Assembly (NCBI RefSeq): GCF_038452265.1
Contig: NZ_CP151842.1
Span: 3,162,001 to 3,226,000 of the forward strand
Direction: 5' to 3'
DNA length: 64,000 bases
Source: Vibrio diazotrophicus
GTDB taxonomy: Bacteria > Pseudomonadota > Gammaproteobacteria > Enterobacterales > Vibrionaceae
A program made the position numbers and the translations under genes. Positions 1 through 7,989 of the stretch are shown here, piece by piece (the stretch's first letter is position 1; the number at the start of each line of letters is the position of its first letter). The notes beneath the pieces are model-generated. The model was not told the DNA's origin and searched no databases. It saw only the letters and a list, made by a program, of their open reading frames with translations.

Positions 1-977
1 ATTGAGTTCATTGCAGGATCAGGCGTTTCAACCTGAACTGCCGCAAGATAGTTGTCCCAATGAGTAGCCAGAGCGTCAAACGCCTTATCCACTTCTTGAT
101 GATCGCGATACTTCGCAAGCAAAGGTTCAGCTTGTGCTAGGCTCGGCATTTGCGTTAGCTGTACAACGGTACGTTCGTTCTGCTGTGGTGCTAACCAACC
201 TAAACGCAAGTTTAATGCGCCAATGTTGTCACCACGCAGACATTCACTATTACCTAGTTCAGCAGTAAACAGTTTTTCAGGCGCAGCCCAGCTGCCATAA
301 CCCATATTACCGAGGAACTTCTGGCGGTCACCATCAAAAGAGGTCGCAGGGCGATCTGCCGTCATCAGGTTTACCGCGTAATCGCGTTTCATAAAGGCAT
401 ACTGCTCTAGAACTGTATGTCCAGACGCTTGTTGATGCGCTTTTAAAGTCATGGTTTGAGGTACCCAGTCCGCGTTAACCAATTGTTTTAACGCGTCAAA
501 ATGGGTAAATTCAAACACAGGCACAACATCTACATGCAGCTCTTCATCACTTATGTTGGTGACTTTGATGTCTTCAAGTAGCACAGGAGCATCTTTAGGC
601 ACAAACATAGTAACTTCACATCGAACGCCATAGCCTTCTGAAATGATTTTTGTGTACGAAAGACCAGTGTGGTTTTCGAACTTTTCCAGCGGCTTTAATG
701 TTGGCGTGTAAAAAGGTGAAAATACTTCAACTTTACCTTCACGGTTAGTCACTTTCAGATAAACTGTAGAGCCTTTAAAGTCTGAGTTTGGCAGTTGGGC
801 AATGTATTTGGTGATGCGGTTCAGCGCAGGGTCACCTTTACACAAAACAACACCACCGTTGCTGTCAACCAGACCACCAAACTCCAGTGTACCTACATAG
901 TTACACCACTTAATCGGTGTACAAGGAGTGGTGGCGATATATTCTTTATTGTTATCGTCAAAATATCCGAATTTCAT
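1..977 (-). CDS. GH94-type glycoside phosphorylase, N-terminal part (partial)
   Basis: Partial gene running off the left edge; about 325 N-terminal residues are visible. The protein begins MKFGYFDD, the typical opening of cellobiose/chitobiose/laminaribiose phosphorylases (GH94, old glycosyltransferase family 36). The visible part corresponds to the N-terminal beta-sandwich domain; the catalytic (alpha/alpha)6 barrel lies outside the window. Family members split a beta-linked disaccharide or oligosaccharide with phosphate, giving a sugar 1-phosphate and saving one ATP. There is no signal peptide, so it should act in the cytoplasm on sugar brought in by the adjacent ABC importer and share substrate with the GH1 beta-glucosidase. 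It is the last visible gene of a minus-strand operon, and its AAGGAT ribosome site directly follows a perfect 10-bp hairpin. Linkage specificity (beta-1,3, 1,4 or 1,2) cannot be read from this fragment. Confidence 0.75.
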   Translation of the reverse strand, partial: MKFGYFDDNNKEYIATTPCTPIKWCNYVGTLEFGGLVDSNGGVVLCKGDPALNRITKYIAQLPNSDFKGSTVYLKVTNREGKVEVFSPFYTPTLKPLEKFENHTGLSYTKIISEGYGVRCEVTMFVPKDAPVLLEDIKVTNISDEELHVDVVPVFEFTHFDALKQLVNADWVPQTMTLKAHQQASGHTVLEQYAFMKRDYAVNLMTADRPATSFDGDRQKFLGNMGYGSWAAPEKLFTAELGNSECLRGDNIGALNLRLGWLAPQQNERTVVQLTQMPSLAQAEPLLAKYRDHQEVDKAFDALATHWDNYLAAVQVETPDPAMNS

Positions 978-987
978 ATCACTATCC

Positions 988-1013
988 TTAGCTCCCATAC
1001 GTGTGGGAGCTAA
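988..1013 (-). promoter_or_regulatory. Intercistronic hairpin before the GH94 gene
   Basis: A perfect 10-bp inverted repeat (TTAGCTCCCA / TGGGAGCTAA, 6-nt loop) lies between the ABC ATPase stop and the GH94 start. No T-run follows on the minus strand, so it does not look like a terminator. Its 3' arm abuts the ribosome-binding site, so it could stabilise the upstream mRNA or tune GH94 translation. Confidence 0.6.
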
Positions 1014-1053
1014 CTATTAAATTGATTCTTGGGTCTTGTATTTAGGCTGGTTA

Positions 1054-2145
1054 CTAGTGAGCCAGTGATTTTTCACTCAGCGCGTCAAACAAGTGAATAG
1101 CATCCAGGTCAACGTAAAGCGTCTGTTCTTTGCTCTCCACTTCTGCTGCCTGTGTTTCTACAGTCAAAGGTTGACCGCTCACTTCTGTTCTCAGCAAGAT
1201 GCTTGCACCAAGCAACTCTTTGTCTTTGATAGTGACTGGAATCGGCAGCACACGGTCATGATCGACTTGCTCTGGACGTAAGTGGATATCGGTTGGTCGA
1301 ATGCCAAAGTGCAGAGCAAGATTCTTAGAAGCATGCGCTTTAAAGCGCTCAGGGAGTGGAATCTTCACATCACCCAAAAGAATAAAGTATTCATTCTGCT
1401 CACTAATCAATTTCGCATCTAACATGTTCATTGACGGGTTACCGATGAACTGAGCAACAAACTTGTTTGCAGGACGTTTAAACACTTCCGTTGGAGTACC
1501 AACTTGTGCCACATAGCCATCTTTCAGAATCACGATGCGATCAGCCAATGTCATCGCTTCGATCTGGTCATGAGTTACATAGATAGTGGTTGTTTTCAGC
1601 TCACGATGTAGCTGTTTGATCTCTTCACGCATCACACCACGTAGCTTGGCATCAAGGTTAGACAGCGGCTCATCAAACAAGAACACTTTCGGTGTACGTA
1701 CCATCGCGCGGCCCATCGCAACACGCTGACGTTGACCACCAGAAAGCTCTTTCGGTTTACGGTCCAGTAGCGCTTCTAGCTCCAGCATTTTGGCTGCTTT
1801 ACGAACTTCCACATCGATGTCTGGTTTCTTCATGCCTTTGAGCTTGAGAGCAAAAGCAATGTTTTCATACACAGTCATATGTGGGTACAAAGCGTAGCTT
1901 TGGAACACCATCGCCAAATCACGATCTTTAGCGTCAATCTTGTTCATCAACTTATCGTCAACATAGATTTCGCCAGAAGAGATGTCTTCAAGTCCCGCGA
2001 GCATACGTAGCGTAGTTGATTTACCACAGCCAGAAGGACCAAGGAAAACCACAAATTCGCCATCCTTTACTGTGAAATCAAAGTGCTTAACGACATCCAC
2101 ATTTCCAAAAGACTTTTTAATTTTACGAAATTCTACTTTAGCCAT
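1054..2145 (-). CDS. ABC sugar importer ATPase, MalK/UgpC type
   Basis: 363-residue ATPase that energises the sugar importer encoded just upstream. Walker A GPSGCGKST is at about residues 36-44, the ABC signature LSGGQRQR near 135, and Walker B VFLFDEP follows. The C-terminal ~130 residues form the MalK-type regulatory/OB (TOBE) domain (FIGNPSMN, HFGIRPTDI). Length matches the MalK/UgpC/MsmK class. Its ATG overlaps the GH1 stop codon by one base (TAATG), so the two genes are translationally coupled. MalK-class ATPases often serve several CUT1 importers, but its place inside the operon suggests dedication to this one. The substrate is inferred from the neighbours as a beta-glucoside or oligosaccharide. 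Confidence 0.93.
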   Translation of the reverse strand: MAKVEFRKIKKSFGNVDVVKHFDFTVKDGEFVVFLGPSGCGKSTTLRMLAGLEDISSGEIYVDDKLMNKIDAKDRDLAMVFQSYALYPHMTVYENIAFALKLKGMKKPDIDVEVRKAAKMLELEALLDRKPKELSGGQRQRVAMGRAMVRTPKVFLFDEPLSNLDAKLRGVMREEIKQLHRELKTTTIYVTHDQIEAMTLADRIVILKDGYVAQVGTPTEVFKRPANKFVAQFIGNPSMNMLDAKLISEQNEYFILLGDVKIPLPERFKAHASKNLALHFGIRPTDIHLRPEQVDHDRVLPIPVTIKDKELLGASILLRTEVSGQPLTVETQAAEVESKEQTLYVDLDAIHLFDALSEKSLAH

Positions 2146-3500
2146 TACTTGTTCTCCTCGGCGCGCTCTAGAAGCATATTGCGGTACGCAATAGCGCTCT
2201 GCTTCAATGTTCTTTTCTGGGTTGCATAGTCAACATGGACGATGCCGAAACGCTGTTCATAGCCATATGCCCATTCGAAGTTGTCCATTAAACTCCATGC
2301 AAAATAACCATCGACACGAACACCTGCGCGGATAGCGTTATCAACCGCTTCTAGGTGAGTTTGGAAATAACGAACACGTTGTTCATCATTGACGACACCA
2401 TCGATAATTGAATCATTACCAGCTGCACCATTTTCCGTAATGTATAAAGGCGGCACATTGTCGTAACGCTGATCAATTCTTACGAGAAGATCCGTTAGGC
2501 CTTGCGGATACATTTCCCAACCGATGTGAGTGTATTCAGCGCCTTCTGGCTTAATTGTTTCAATCTCATTTTGCTCATTGAAACGAGCAACACTGCGGCT
2601 GTAATAGTTAATACCGATGTAATCCACCGGTGCCGACATGATTTCTAAGTCGCCCGCTAGGATCATTGGCATATTGGCTTTTTGTTTTTCAACTACAACA
2701 CTCGGATATTGCCCCTTGAGTACAGGGTCGATGAACCAATGGAAGTTCTCTGCTTCACAGTAGTCAGCCGCCGCTTGGTCTTTATCCGTAGCCGGATAGC
2801 TCGGCGTTGCGTTGAATACGATTCCATGCATGGACTCAGGCGCATTTTTTCTTAGCACTGGCATAGCTAAACCATGGCCTAACATCAGGTGGTGGGCTGC
2901 TAGATAGCCTTCTTTATCACCTTTAATACCCGGTGCATGTTGACCCCAACGGTAGCCTAAGAAAGCAGCAACGAATGGTTCATTGAGCGTGGTATATACA
3001 TCGATCTTGTTACCAAAATGCGCGCTGACAACTTCAGCATATTCGGCAAATTTGTACGCTGTTTCACGGTTCAGCCAACCACCTTTGTCTTCCAAATATT
3101 GTGGAAGATCCCAATGGTAAAGCGTCACATAAACTTTCAAACCACGAGCATGACACTCATCGATGATCTGCTCATAGAACTTAAGACCTTCAGGATTAAC
3201 CACGCCGTCTTGAGGAAGGATTCTTGGCCATGCAATCGATAAGCGGTACGCATCCACACCTAGGTCTGCAATCATTTCGATATCTTGCTTCCACAAGTGG
3301 TAGTGGTCACAAGCAACATCTCCGTTGTCACCTTTATCTACTTTGCCTGGTACCTTACAAAACGTATCCCAAATAGAAGGTGAACGACCGCCTTCATGAA
3401 TACCGCCTTCGATCTGATAAGAAGACGTCGCGACACCGAAAACAAAATCTTGAGTAAGTAGTGCCGAATCTTTCGGCAACTGATATTTATTTATTGTCAT
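2145..3500 (-). CDS. GH1 beta-glucosidase
   Basis: 451-residue glycoside hydrolase family 1 enzyme of normal length. The acid/base glutamate is in TLNEP (E174) and the nucleophile in YITENG (E356). The N-terminal FGVATSSYQIEG and the WDTF region are also typical of the family. It should hydrolyse non-reducing-end beta-glucosides (cellobiose or laminaribiose-like) or related beta-glycosides in the cytoplasm; no signal peptide is present. It lies between the MalG-type permease (3 nt away) and the ABC ATPase (1-nt overlap). With the GH94 enzyme the operon offers both hydrolytic and phosphorolytic routes for the same imported sugar. A 6-phospho-beta-glucosidase is less likely because uptake here is by ABC transporter, not PTS. 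Confidence 0.93.
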   Translation of the reverse strand: MTINKYQLPKDSALLTQDFVFGVATSSYQIEGGIHEGGRSPSIWDTFCKVPGKVDKGDNGDVACDHYHLWKQDIEMIADLGVDAYRLSIAWPRILPQDGVVNPEGLKFYEQIIDECHARGLKVYVTLYHWDLPQYLEDKGGWLNRETAYKFAEYAEVVSAHFGNKIDVYTTLNEPFVAAFLGYRWGQHAPGIKGDKEGYLAAHHLMLGHGLAMPVLRKNAPESMHGIVFNATPSYPATDKDQAAADYCEAENFHWFIDPVLKGQYPSVVVEKQKANMPMILAGDLEIMSAPVDYIGINYYSRSVARFNEQNEIETIKPEGAEYTHIGWEMYPQGLTDLLVRIDQRYDNVPPLYITENGAAGNDSIIDGVVNDEQRVRYFQTHLEAVDNAIRAGVRVDGYFAWSLMDNFEWAYGYEQRFGIVHVDYATQKRTLKQSAIAYRNMLLERAEENK

Positions 3501-3503
3501 TTT

Positions 3504-4400
3504 TTAACCTTTTACTGCACCGGACGTTAAGCCACTAATCATCTGTTTAGACGCAAAGAGATAAGTCACAACCAGAGGAAGAATCGAGATTGTGGTGCCC
3601 AACATTACTGCTCCCCAAGGAGTATTAGGAATACCTTGTACACTTCGTAGTGCCTGAGTAATTACATAGTTTTCTGGAGTCATTAGCACCACGAGAGGTT
3701 GCATAAACATGTTCCAGAAGAAGACGAACTGAACGATAGCCAGAGTCGCAAGTGCTGGTTTCATCAACGGTAGTACCACGCTCCAATACGTTCTGAACTC
3801 ACCTGCACCATCCAGTTTTGCCGCTTCTAGCAGCTCTTTCGGAATGGAAGCCACTACGTGCTGACGCATCAGGAAAATACCAAAAGGTGTGGTCGTGAAC
3901 GGAAGCCATACCGATACATGGTTATCCAGCAAGCCTAAGAACTTAACGATCATGAAATACGGGATCAGGCTTAGCACTGGCGGAATCATCATCGAACCAA
4001 CCAGCATGCCAAACAGAATGTTTTTGCCACGGAACTTAAATACCGCAAACGCATATCCACCCATACTACAGAACAGCAATGAAATCGTTGTTCCTAAGAA
4101 TGCAACGTAGATAGAGTTAAACATCGCCTGCCAAAAAGGCATGATCTGTTGCAGTTTGGCGTAGTTGATGGCGAGGCTGTCACCAATAGCAAAACTGATT
4201 CCTGTACCGAAGATCTCCCCACGGTCACGTGTCGAAAGCAGAGCAGACCAAATGAACGGGAAAACAGTCACAATCGCTGACACAATCAGGACAAGTGCCA
4301 AAATAACCATCAAGATCTTAGTGAAACTTTCAATCGCTCGATCGCTAGGCTTAATCGAAGCCCACAACGACGAGTTTGATGTAACAGATTGAGTCGTCAT
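3504..4400 (-). CDS. ABC sugar importer permease, MalG type
   Basis: Inner-membrane permease of a CUT1 sugar importer, about 298 residues, with six predicted membrane spans and the EAA loop (EAAKLDGAGEFRTYWSVVLPLMKPAL) that contacts the ATPase. I place the start at 4400 (MTTQSV...) rather than the longer in-frame ATG at 4463. GGGGGAG lies just before 4400, and 4400 sits one base past the stop of the upstream permease, whereas the longer form would overlap that gene by ~60 bases. It pairs with the MalF-type permease encoded immediately upstream. Confidence 0.92.
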   Translation of the reverse strand: MTTQSVTSNSSLWASIKPSDRAIESFTKILMVILALVLIVSAIVTVFPFIWSALLSTRDRGEIFGTGISFAIGDSLAINYAKLQQIMPFWQAMFNSIYVAFLGTTISLLFCSMGGYAFAVFKFRGKNILFGMLVGSMMIPPVLSLIPYFMIVKFLGLLDNHVSVWLPFTTTPFGIFLMRQHVVASIPKELLEAAKLDGAGEFRTYWSVVLPLMKPALATLAIVQFVFFWNMFMQPLVVLMTPENYVITQALRSVQGIPNTPWGAVMLGTTISILPLVVTYLFASKQMISGLTSGAVKG

Positions 4401-4401
4401 G

Positions 4402-5391
4402 TTATTGCTCCCCCAAACCTTTTTTACCGAAGAAGAAGAATTGAACCATGGTACAAGCTGCAATCAGAGCAAACAGCAACCAAGAGATAGCTGACGCCGT
4501 ACCCATTTCAAGCCATTCCCAGCCCACCTTGTACAAGTACATAGAGATAGTAAGACCAGCCTGACCAGTACCGCCGCCACCACGAGTCAACACAAACGGT
4601 TCTTCAAACAACTGCAAGTTACCAATGATGGTCATCGTGACTGCGAAGAAAACAAACGGGCGAATCATAGGCAGTGAAATGTTCCAGAAGCGACGTAGTG
4701 CGTTGGCACCGTCCATACGGGCAGCTTCAAGGATATCTTTCGGAATAGTCATTAAGCCAGTGGTGTACAGTACGATATTGAAACCTGTGTACTTCCAGAA
4801 CACCATGATGGCAATAGATGGCTTAATCAAAGTCGCATCATCCAACCAGCGAATCGGTTGGAAATCATTAACCCAAGCAAATGCCCAACCAAACAGTGAA
4901 CTGTCTGCCAGTGCTATCAACGTTTGGTTGATGATGCCGGAGTTTGGTGAATACATGTTGAAGAAAATCAGTGATGCCGCAACCGTAGAAGTGATATACG
5001 GAAGAAAATACGCTGATGTTAACCAATGACGGATCTTATCCCCCATTGATACAAGAATGTACGCAACTGGAATGGCAATTAAGTGCTGAGCTAGGCCAGA
5101 GGTAATCGCTAACCAAAAAGTATTCTTCAGAGAACGCCATAGCCATGGGTCAGTCAGAGCGATATGGTAGTTTTCAACTCCCACATATTCCATCGCTCCC
5201 AACCCTTCCACAGGGTTCCATGAGTGAAACGACAAAAAGACAGAAAAAAGTAACGGAAATATTCCAAATACAGAAAAAATAACTAAAAACGGCAACAGAA
5301 ACGAATACGGTGTAAGCGCTTTCAAATTCAGGCGAGAAAAAAGGCTTTCGCCGCCTGATGTTTTCACTGAGTTACCTGTAGATTGGTTCAT
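4402..5391 (-). CDS. ABC sugar importer permease, MalF/UgpA type
   Basis: 329-residue permease with an N-terminal membrane span (PYSFLLPFLVIFSVFGIFPLLFS), further spans, and the conserved EAA loop EAARMDGANALRRFWNISLPM. It forms the heterodimeric channel with the MalG-type protein. It follows the binding-protein gene after a 60-bp gap that holds a 9-bp hairpin, the usual arrangement for reducing downstream expression relative to the abundant binding protein. Confidence 0.92.
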   Translation of the reverse strand: MNQSTGNSVKTSGGESLFSRLNLKALTPYSFLLPFLVIFSVFGIFPLLFSVFLSFHSWNPVEGLGAMEYVGVENYHIALTDPWLWRSLKNTFWLAITSGLAQHLIAIPVAYILVSMGDKIRHWLTSAYFLPYITSTVAASLIFFNMYSPNSGIINQTLIALADSSLFGWAFAWVNDFQPIRWLDDATLIKPSIAIMVFWKYTGFNIVLYTTGLMTIPKDILEAARMDGANALRRFWNISLPMIRPFVFFAVTMTIIGNLQLFEEPFVLTRGGGGTGQAGLTISMYLYKVGWEWLEMGTASAISWLLFALIAACTMVQFFFFGKKGLGEQ

Positions 5392-5410
5392 AGTAACAAC
5401 CTCTTACCTA

Positions 5411-5433
5411 GGGAGGCGTAAGTAACGCCTCCC
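5411..5433 (-). promoter_or_regulatory. Hairpin between binding-protein and permease genes
   Basis: Perfect 9-bp stem (GGGAGGCGT / ACGCCTCCC) with a 5-nt loop, and no T-run on the minus strand. Its position matches the malE-malF type intercistronic stem-loop, which protects the upstream mRNA and gives more binding protein than permease. That role is inferred here by analogy. Confidence 0.65.
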
Positions 5434-5454
5434 AAATTTTAAAACGACTTTGGC

Positions 5455-6699
5455 TTACAGATTGCGCGTACGACGTTTAATCAAGCGCTCTGCTTCTTCA
5501 AGCGCAGTCTTGATATCTTTACCTTCATCCAACACTTCCATCAGTGCATTTTCTAGGACGATTGAACGCGCCACGTGGTCACCTTTCGCTGGTGCGACTG
5601 GCTTGATGTTTTTCGCCACTTCAGCAAACAGCAAACGAGCTTTCTGACCACCTAAGAAAGGCATTTCTTGTGAGAACAGTGCATCATCGTAAGTAGTTAC
5701 GTTAGCAGGGAAAGCTGCGATAGTTTCAAAGTGTTTAAGCTGTACATCACGACGAGTTGTCATGTATTCAATTAGCTTCCACGCATCATCTTGCTTGGTA
5801 GATTGAGTCGGGATAGAAAGGAAAGAACCACCCCAGCTGCCGTAGATACCATCAGGTAGGTGAGATACGCCCCATTTACCCGCAGTTCCTGGTGCAATCC
5901 AGTTGTTTAAGTGGCCAAGTAGCCAAGCACCTGATAGCTGAGTTGCAAACGTACCGTTACGGAAACCTTCATACCACTCGTTTGACCAAGCTAGAATTTT
6001 GCCATCTAAGCCTTTGTCACGAATTTTTTTCGCAACTTCAAACGCGTGCACAAAACGCTCAGAAGTGACCACTGGGTTACCTTCTTTGTCGAAATATAGA
6101 CCTTCGCCTTCAGGTACTGTGGTAAAGATAATGGCTTGCGCTACGTCTGCTGCTGAAGCAATCAACTGGATGTTTTTCGCTTTTAGTTTTTCACCTGCAT
6201 CGATGTAAGAATCCCAGTCTTTGATCGCTGCATTCACGTCGATACCCGCGTTTTTGAAGATATCAGTACGGTAGTACATAACACCTGGGCCAAGATCGAC
6301 AGGGATACCGTAAACATCACCATCAGCACCTTTGCCTTGTGTCCAAGCATACGGAGCAAAACGGTCAGCGTATTTGTCTGCACCATATTTTTCCGACAAG
6401 TTAACTAAACCACCAGACGCAACAAACGGACCGATTTTCTCTACATCCACCACGATTACATCACCAGCACCTGAACCTGTTGCAAGGTTAGTGGTTAGCT
6501 TAGTGTGGTGGTCACCATGGTTGTTCATCAGGTAATCAACCTTAATGCCCGTTTCTTTCTCGAAGTCAGGTAGCAGTACTTTCAAGCTGCTATCAAAATC
6601 AGGGAAACCATCAAAACGGATCTGGCTATCAGCTGCGGTTGCCGTTGTAGCAAGTCCCAGCGCAATCGCACTCGAAAGTGCTAAGGTCTTAAATTTCAT
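5455..6699 (-). CDS. Periplasmic sugar-binding protein of the ABC importer
   Basis: 414-residue extracellular solute-binding protein (family 1, MalE-like). A classic signal peptide (MKFKTLALSSAIALGLATTATA) ends near residue 22; there is no lipobox cysteine, so it should be soluble in the periplasm. The mature part carries family features such as QIRFDGFPDFD and SGAWLLGHLNNW. It captures the sugar that enters through the LamB-type porin and delivers it to the two permeases. It starts 18 bases after the LacI stop, with AAGGATAAAGC before the ATG, so it is probably in the regulator's transcript. Confidence 0.93.
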   Translation of the reverse strand: MKFKTLALSSAIALGLATTATAADSQIRFDGFPDFDSSLKVLLPDFEKETGIKVDYLMNNHGDHHTKLTTNLATGSGAGDVIVVDVEKIGPFVASGGLVNLSEKYGADKYADRFAPYAWTQGKGADGDVYGIPVDLGPGVMYYRTDIFKNAGIDVNAAIKDWDSYIDAGEKLKAKNIQLIASAADVAQAIIFTTVPEGEGLYFDKEGNPVVTSERFVHAFEVAKKIRDKGLDGKILAWSNEWYEGFRNGTFATQLSGAWLLGHLNNWIAPGTAGKWGVSHLPDGIYGSWGGSFLSIPTQSTKQDDAWKLIEYMTTRRDVQLKHFETIAAFPANVTTYDDALFSQEMPFLGGQKARLLFAEVAKNIKPVAPAKGDHVARSIVLENALMEVLDEGKDIKTALEEAERLIKRRTRNL

Positions 6700-6717
6700 G
6701 CTTTATCCTTAATGTAG

Positions 6718-7725
6718 TTATAGGGTACTCGTTATGTCCTTGACTGAATCTCGCACTACTAACGCAGGGTTGAGTTTGAAATTCACATCTTGCTTATTCT
6801 TGTTAAGCTTTTGCAAAGTGAGCTGTACTGCCTCAATGCTCATCTGCTCAATCGGAAAATTAATCGTGGTTAAAGAGGGAGTGAGATAACGAGCAAAAAT
6901 GTTATCGTCAAAACCCACAAGTGAGACATCATCAGGAATGGAATAACCGGCTTCCCGTAACACCTCAAATGCTCCAAACGCCATATGATCATTTGACGCA
7001 AAAATCGCAGTGAACCGACAGTCTCTCTTCAGCAATTTCTTCATCGCGATAACACCTGTTTCTTCAGTAAAACCTGCTTCAGAAACCAGTGCTTCGTTAT
7101 ACTCCAACCCTGCATCTTCCAAGGCTCTTCGATAGCCTTGTAAGCGTCCTCGAGCATCAGATTTGTCTAAAGGTCCGGTAATACAAGCGATCTCGGTATG
7201 GCCTTTCTGTAATAGATACTGCGTAGCGAGTTTTCCCCCCAGCTCGTTATCAATATCAATACAGCTTCGATACATCTCTGGAATAAAGCGGTTCACTAAA
7301 ACAACAGGAATGCCCTGCTCTTCCAAAGATATTAAGTAATCATCACTCAGGTGCTGAACATGGAGAATCAATGCATCGACTCTGCGCCCTAGCAGAAACT
7401 CTACAGACTCGCGTTGTCCCTGTTCAGTATTGGAACCCGCTGTCACGATGGCATGGTAGCCAAAGCGACGTAGGTTCTCTTCCAAGCAATGAAGAATGCC
7501 CGAATAAAAAGGCCCACCAAGTTCCGGAACAACAATTCCCACACTGCCAGTACGACTCGATGCTAAAGCCTGAGCGATAGAGTTAGGACGGTAGCCCAGC
7601 TCTTTAATCGCTTTTTCGACTTTTAGCTTTTTATCGTGACTCACACGACTAGTACCATTAATTACTCTGGATACTGTCGCCTGAGATACCCCCGCATGCT
7701 CAGAGACGTGTTTAATTGTTGCCAC
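6718..7725 (-). CDS. LacI-family transcriptional regulator of the sugar operon
   Basis: 335-residue repressor. The N-terminal helix-turn-helix (IKHVSEHAGVSQATVSRVING) and hinge helix (YRPNSIAQALAS) are followed by a periplasmic-binding-protein-like effector domain. It is the first gene of the operon, only 18 bases before the binding-protein gene, so it probably controls its own transcript. A LacI-type palindrome with a CG centre lies 24 bases upstream of its start (7749-7762), and a similar one lies upstream of the porin. The effector is probably a sugar derived from the imported oligosaccharide; its identity is not visible. Confidence 0.93.
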   Translation of the reverse strand: MATIKHVSEHAGVSQATVSRVINGTSRVSHDKKLKVEKAIKELGYRPNSIAQALASSRTGSVGIVVPELGGPFYSGILHCLEENLRRFGYHAIVTAGSNTEQGQRESVEFLLGRRVDALILHVQHLSDDYLISLEEQGIPVVLVNRFIPEMYRSCIDIDNELGGKLATQYLLQKGHTEIACITGPLDKSDARGRLQGYRRALEDAGLEYNEALVSEAGFTEETGVIAMKKLLKRDCRFTAIFASNDHMAFGAFEVLREAGYSIPDDVSLVGFDDNIFARYLTPSLTTINFPIEQMSIEAVQLTLQKLNKNKQDVNFKLNPALVVRDSVKDITSTL

Positions 7726-7748
7726 CGATACCTCAATACTACTTTTGT

Positions 7749-7762
7749 TGAAAACGCTTACA
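7749..7762. promoter_or_regulatory. LacI-type operator at the start of the sugar operon
   Basis: TGAAAACGCTTACA, an imperfect palindrome around a central CG, fits the operator pattern of LacI-family proteins. It sits 24 bp upstream of the lacI-like start, where bound repressor would block transcription. The porin upstream region has a related copy (11665-11678). Confidence 0.7.
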
Positions 7763-7875
7763 AGGCAAGTATTCCGTAGTTAGTGAGAGTAATGAGTGAG
7801 TATGGTCACACTAATTTTTGGGAAAAAATAGAGCTTTCATAAAAGTAGAGAGCTCTTACAATTTCATCCCCTTCC

Positions 7876-7896
7876 ATGAAACAGTTTCATGAAACT
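7876..7896. promoter_or_regulatory. Overlapping GAAAC/GTTTC palindromes upstream of the sugar operon
   Basis: Two perfect overlapping palindromes: ATGAAACAGTTTCAT (7876-7890) and AGTTTCATGAAACT (7883-7896). They lie about 115 bp upstream of the LacI-type operator. A related TGAAAAC/TTTCA pair lies upstream of the porin. Their distance from the start codon suggests a second regulator, perhaps an activator; none is identified. Confidence 0.5.
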
Positions 7897-7989
7897 TATT
7901 TTCCCAGTCAGGCATCCTTAGTTATAAATATTCTTATTAAAAAGCTTAAAATATTTAAAACACCAATATTTAATTCTTATTTATACAAC

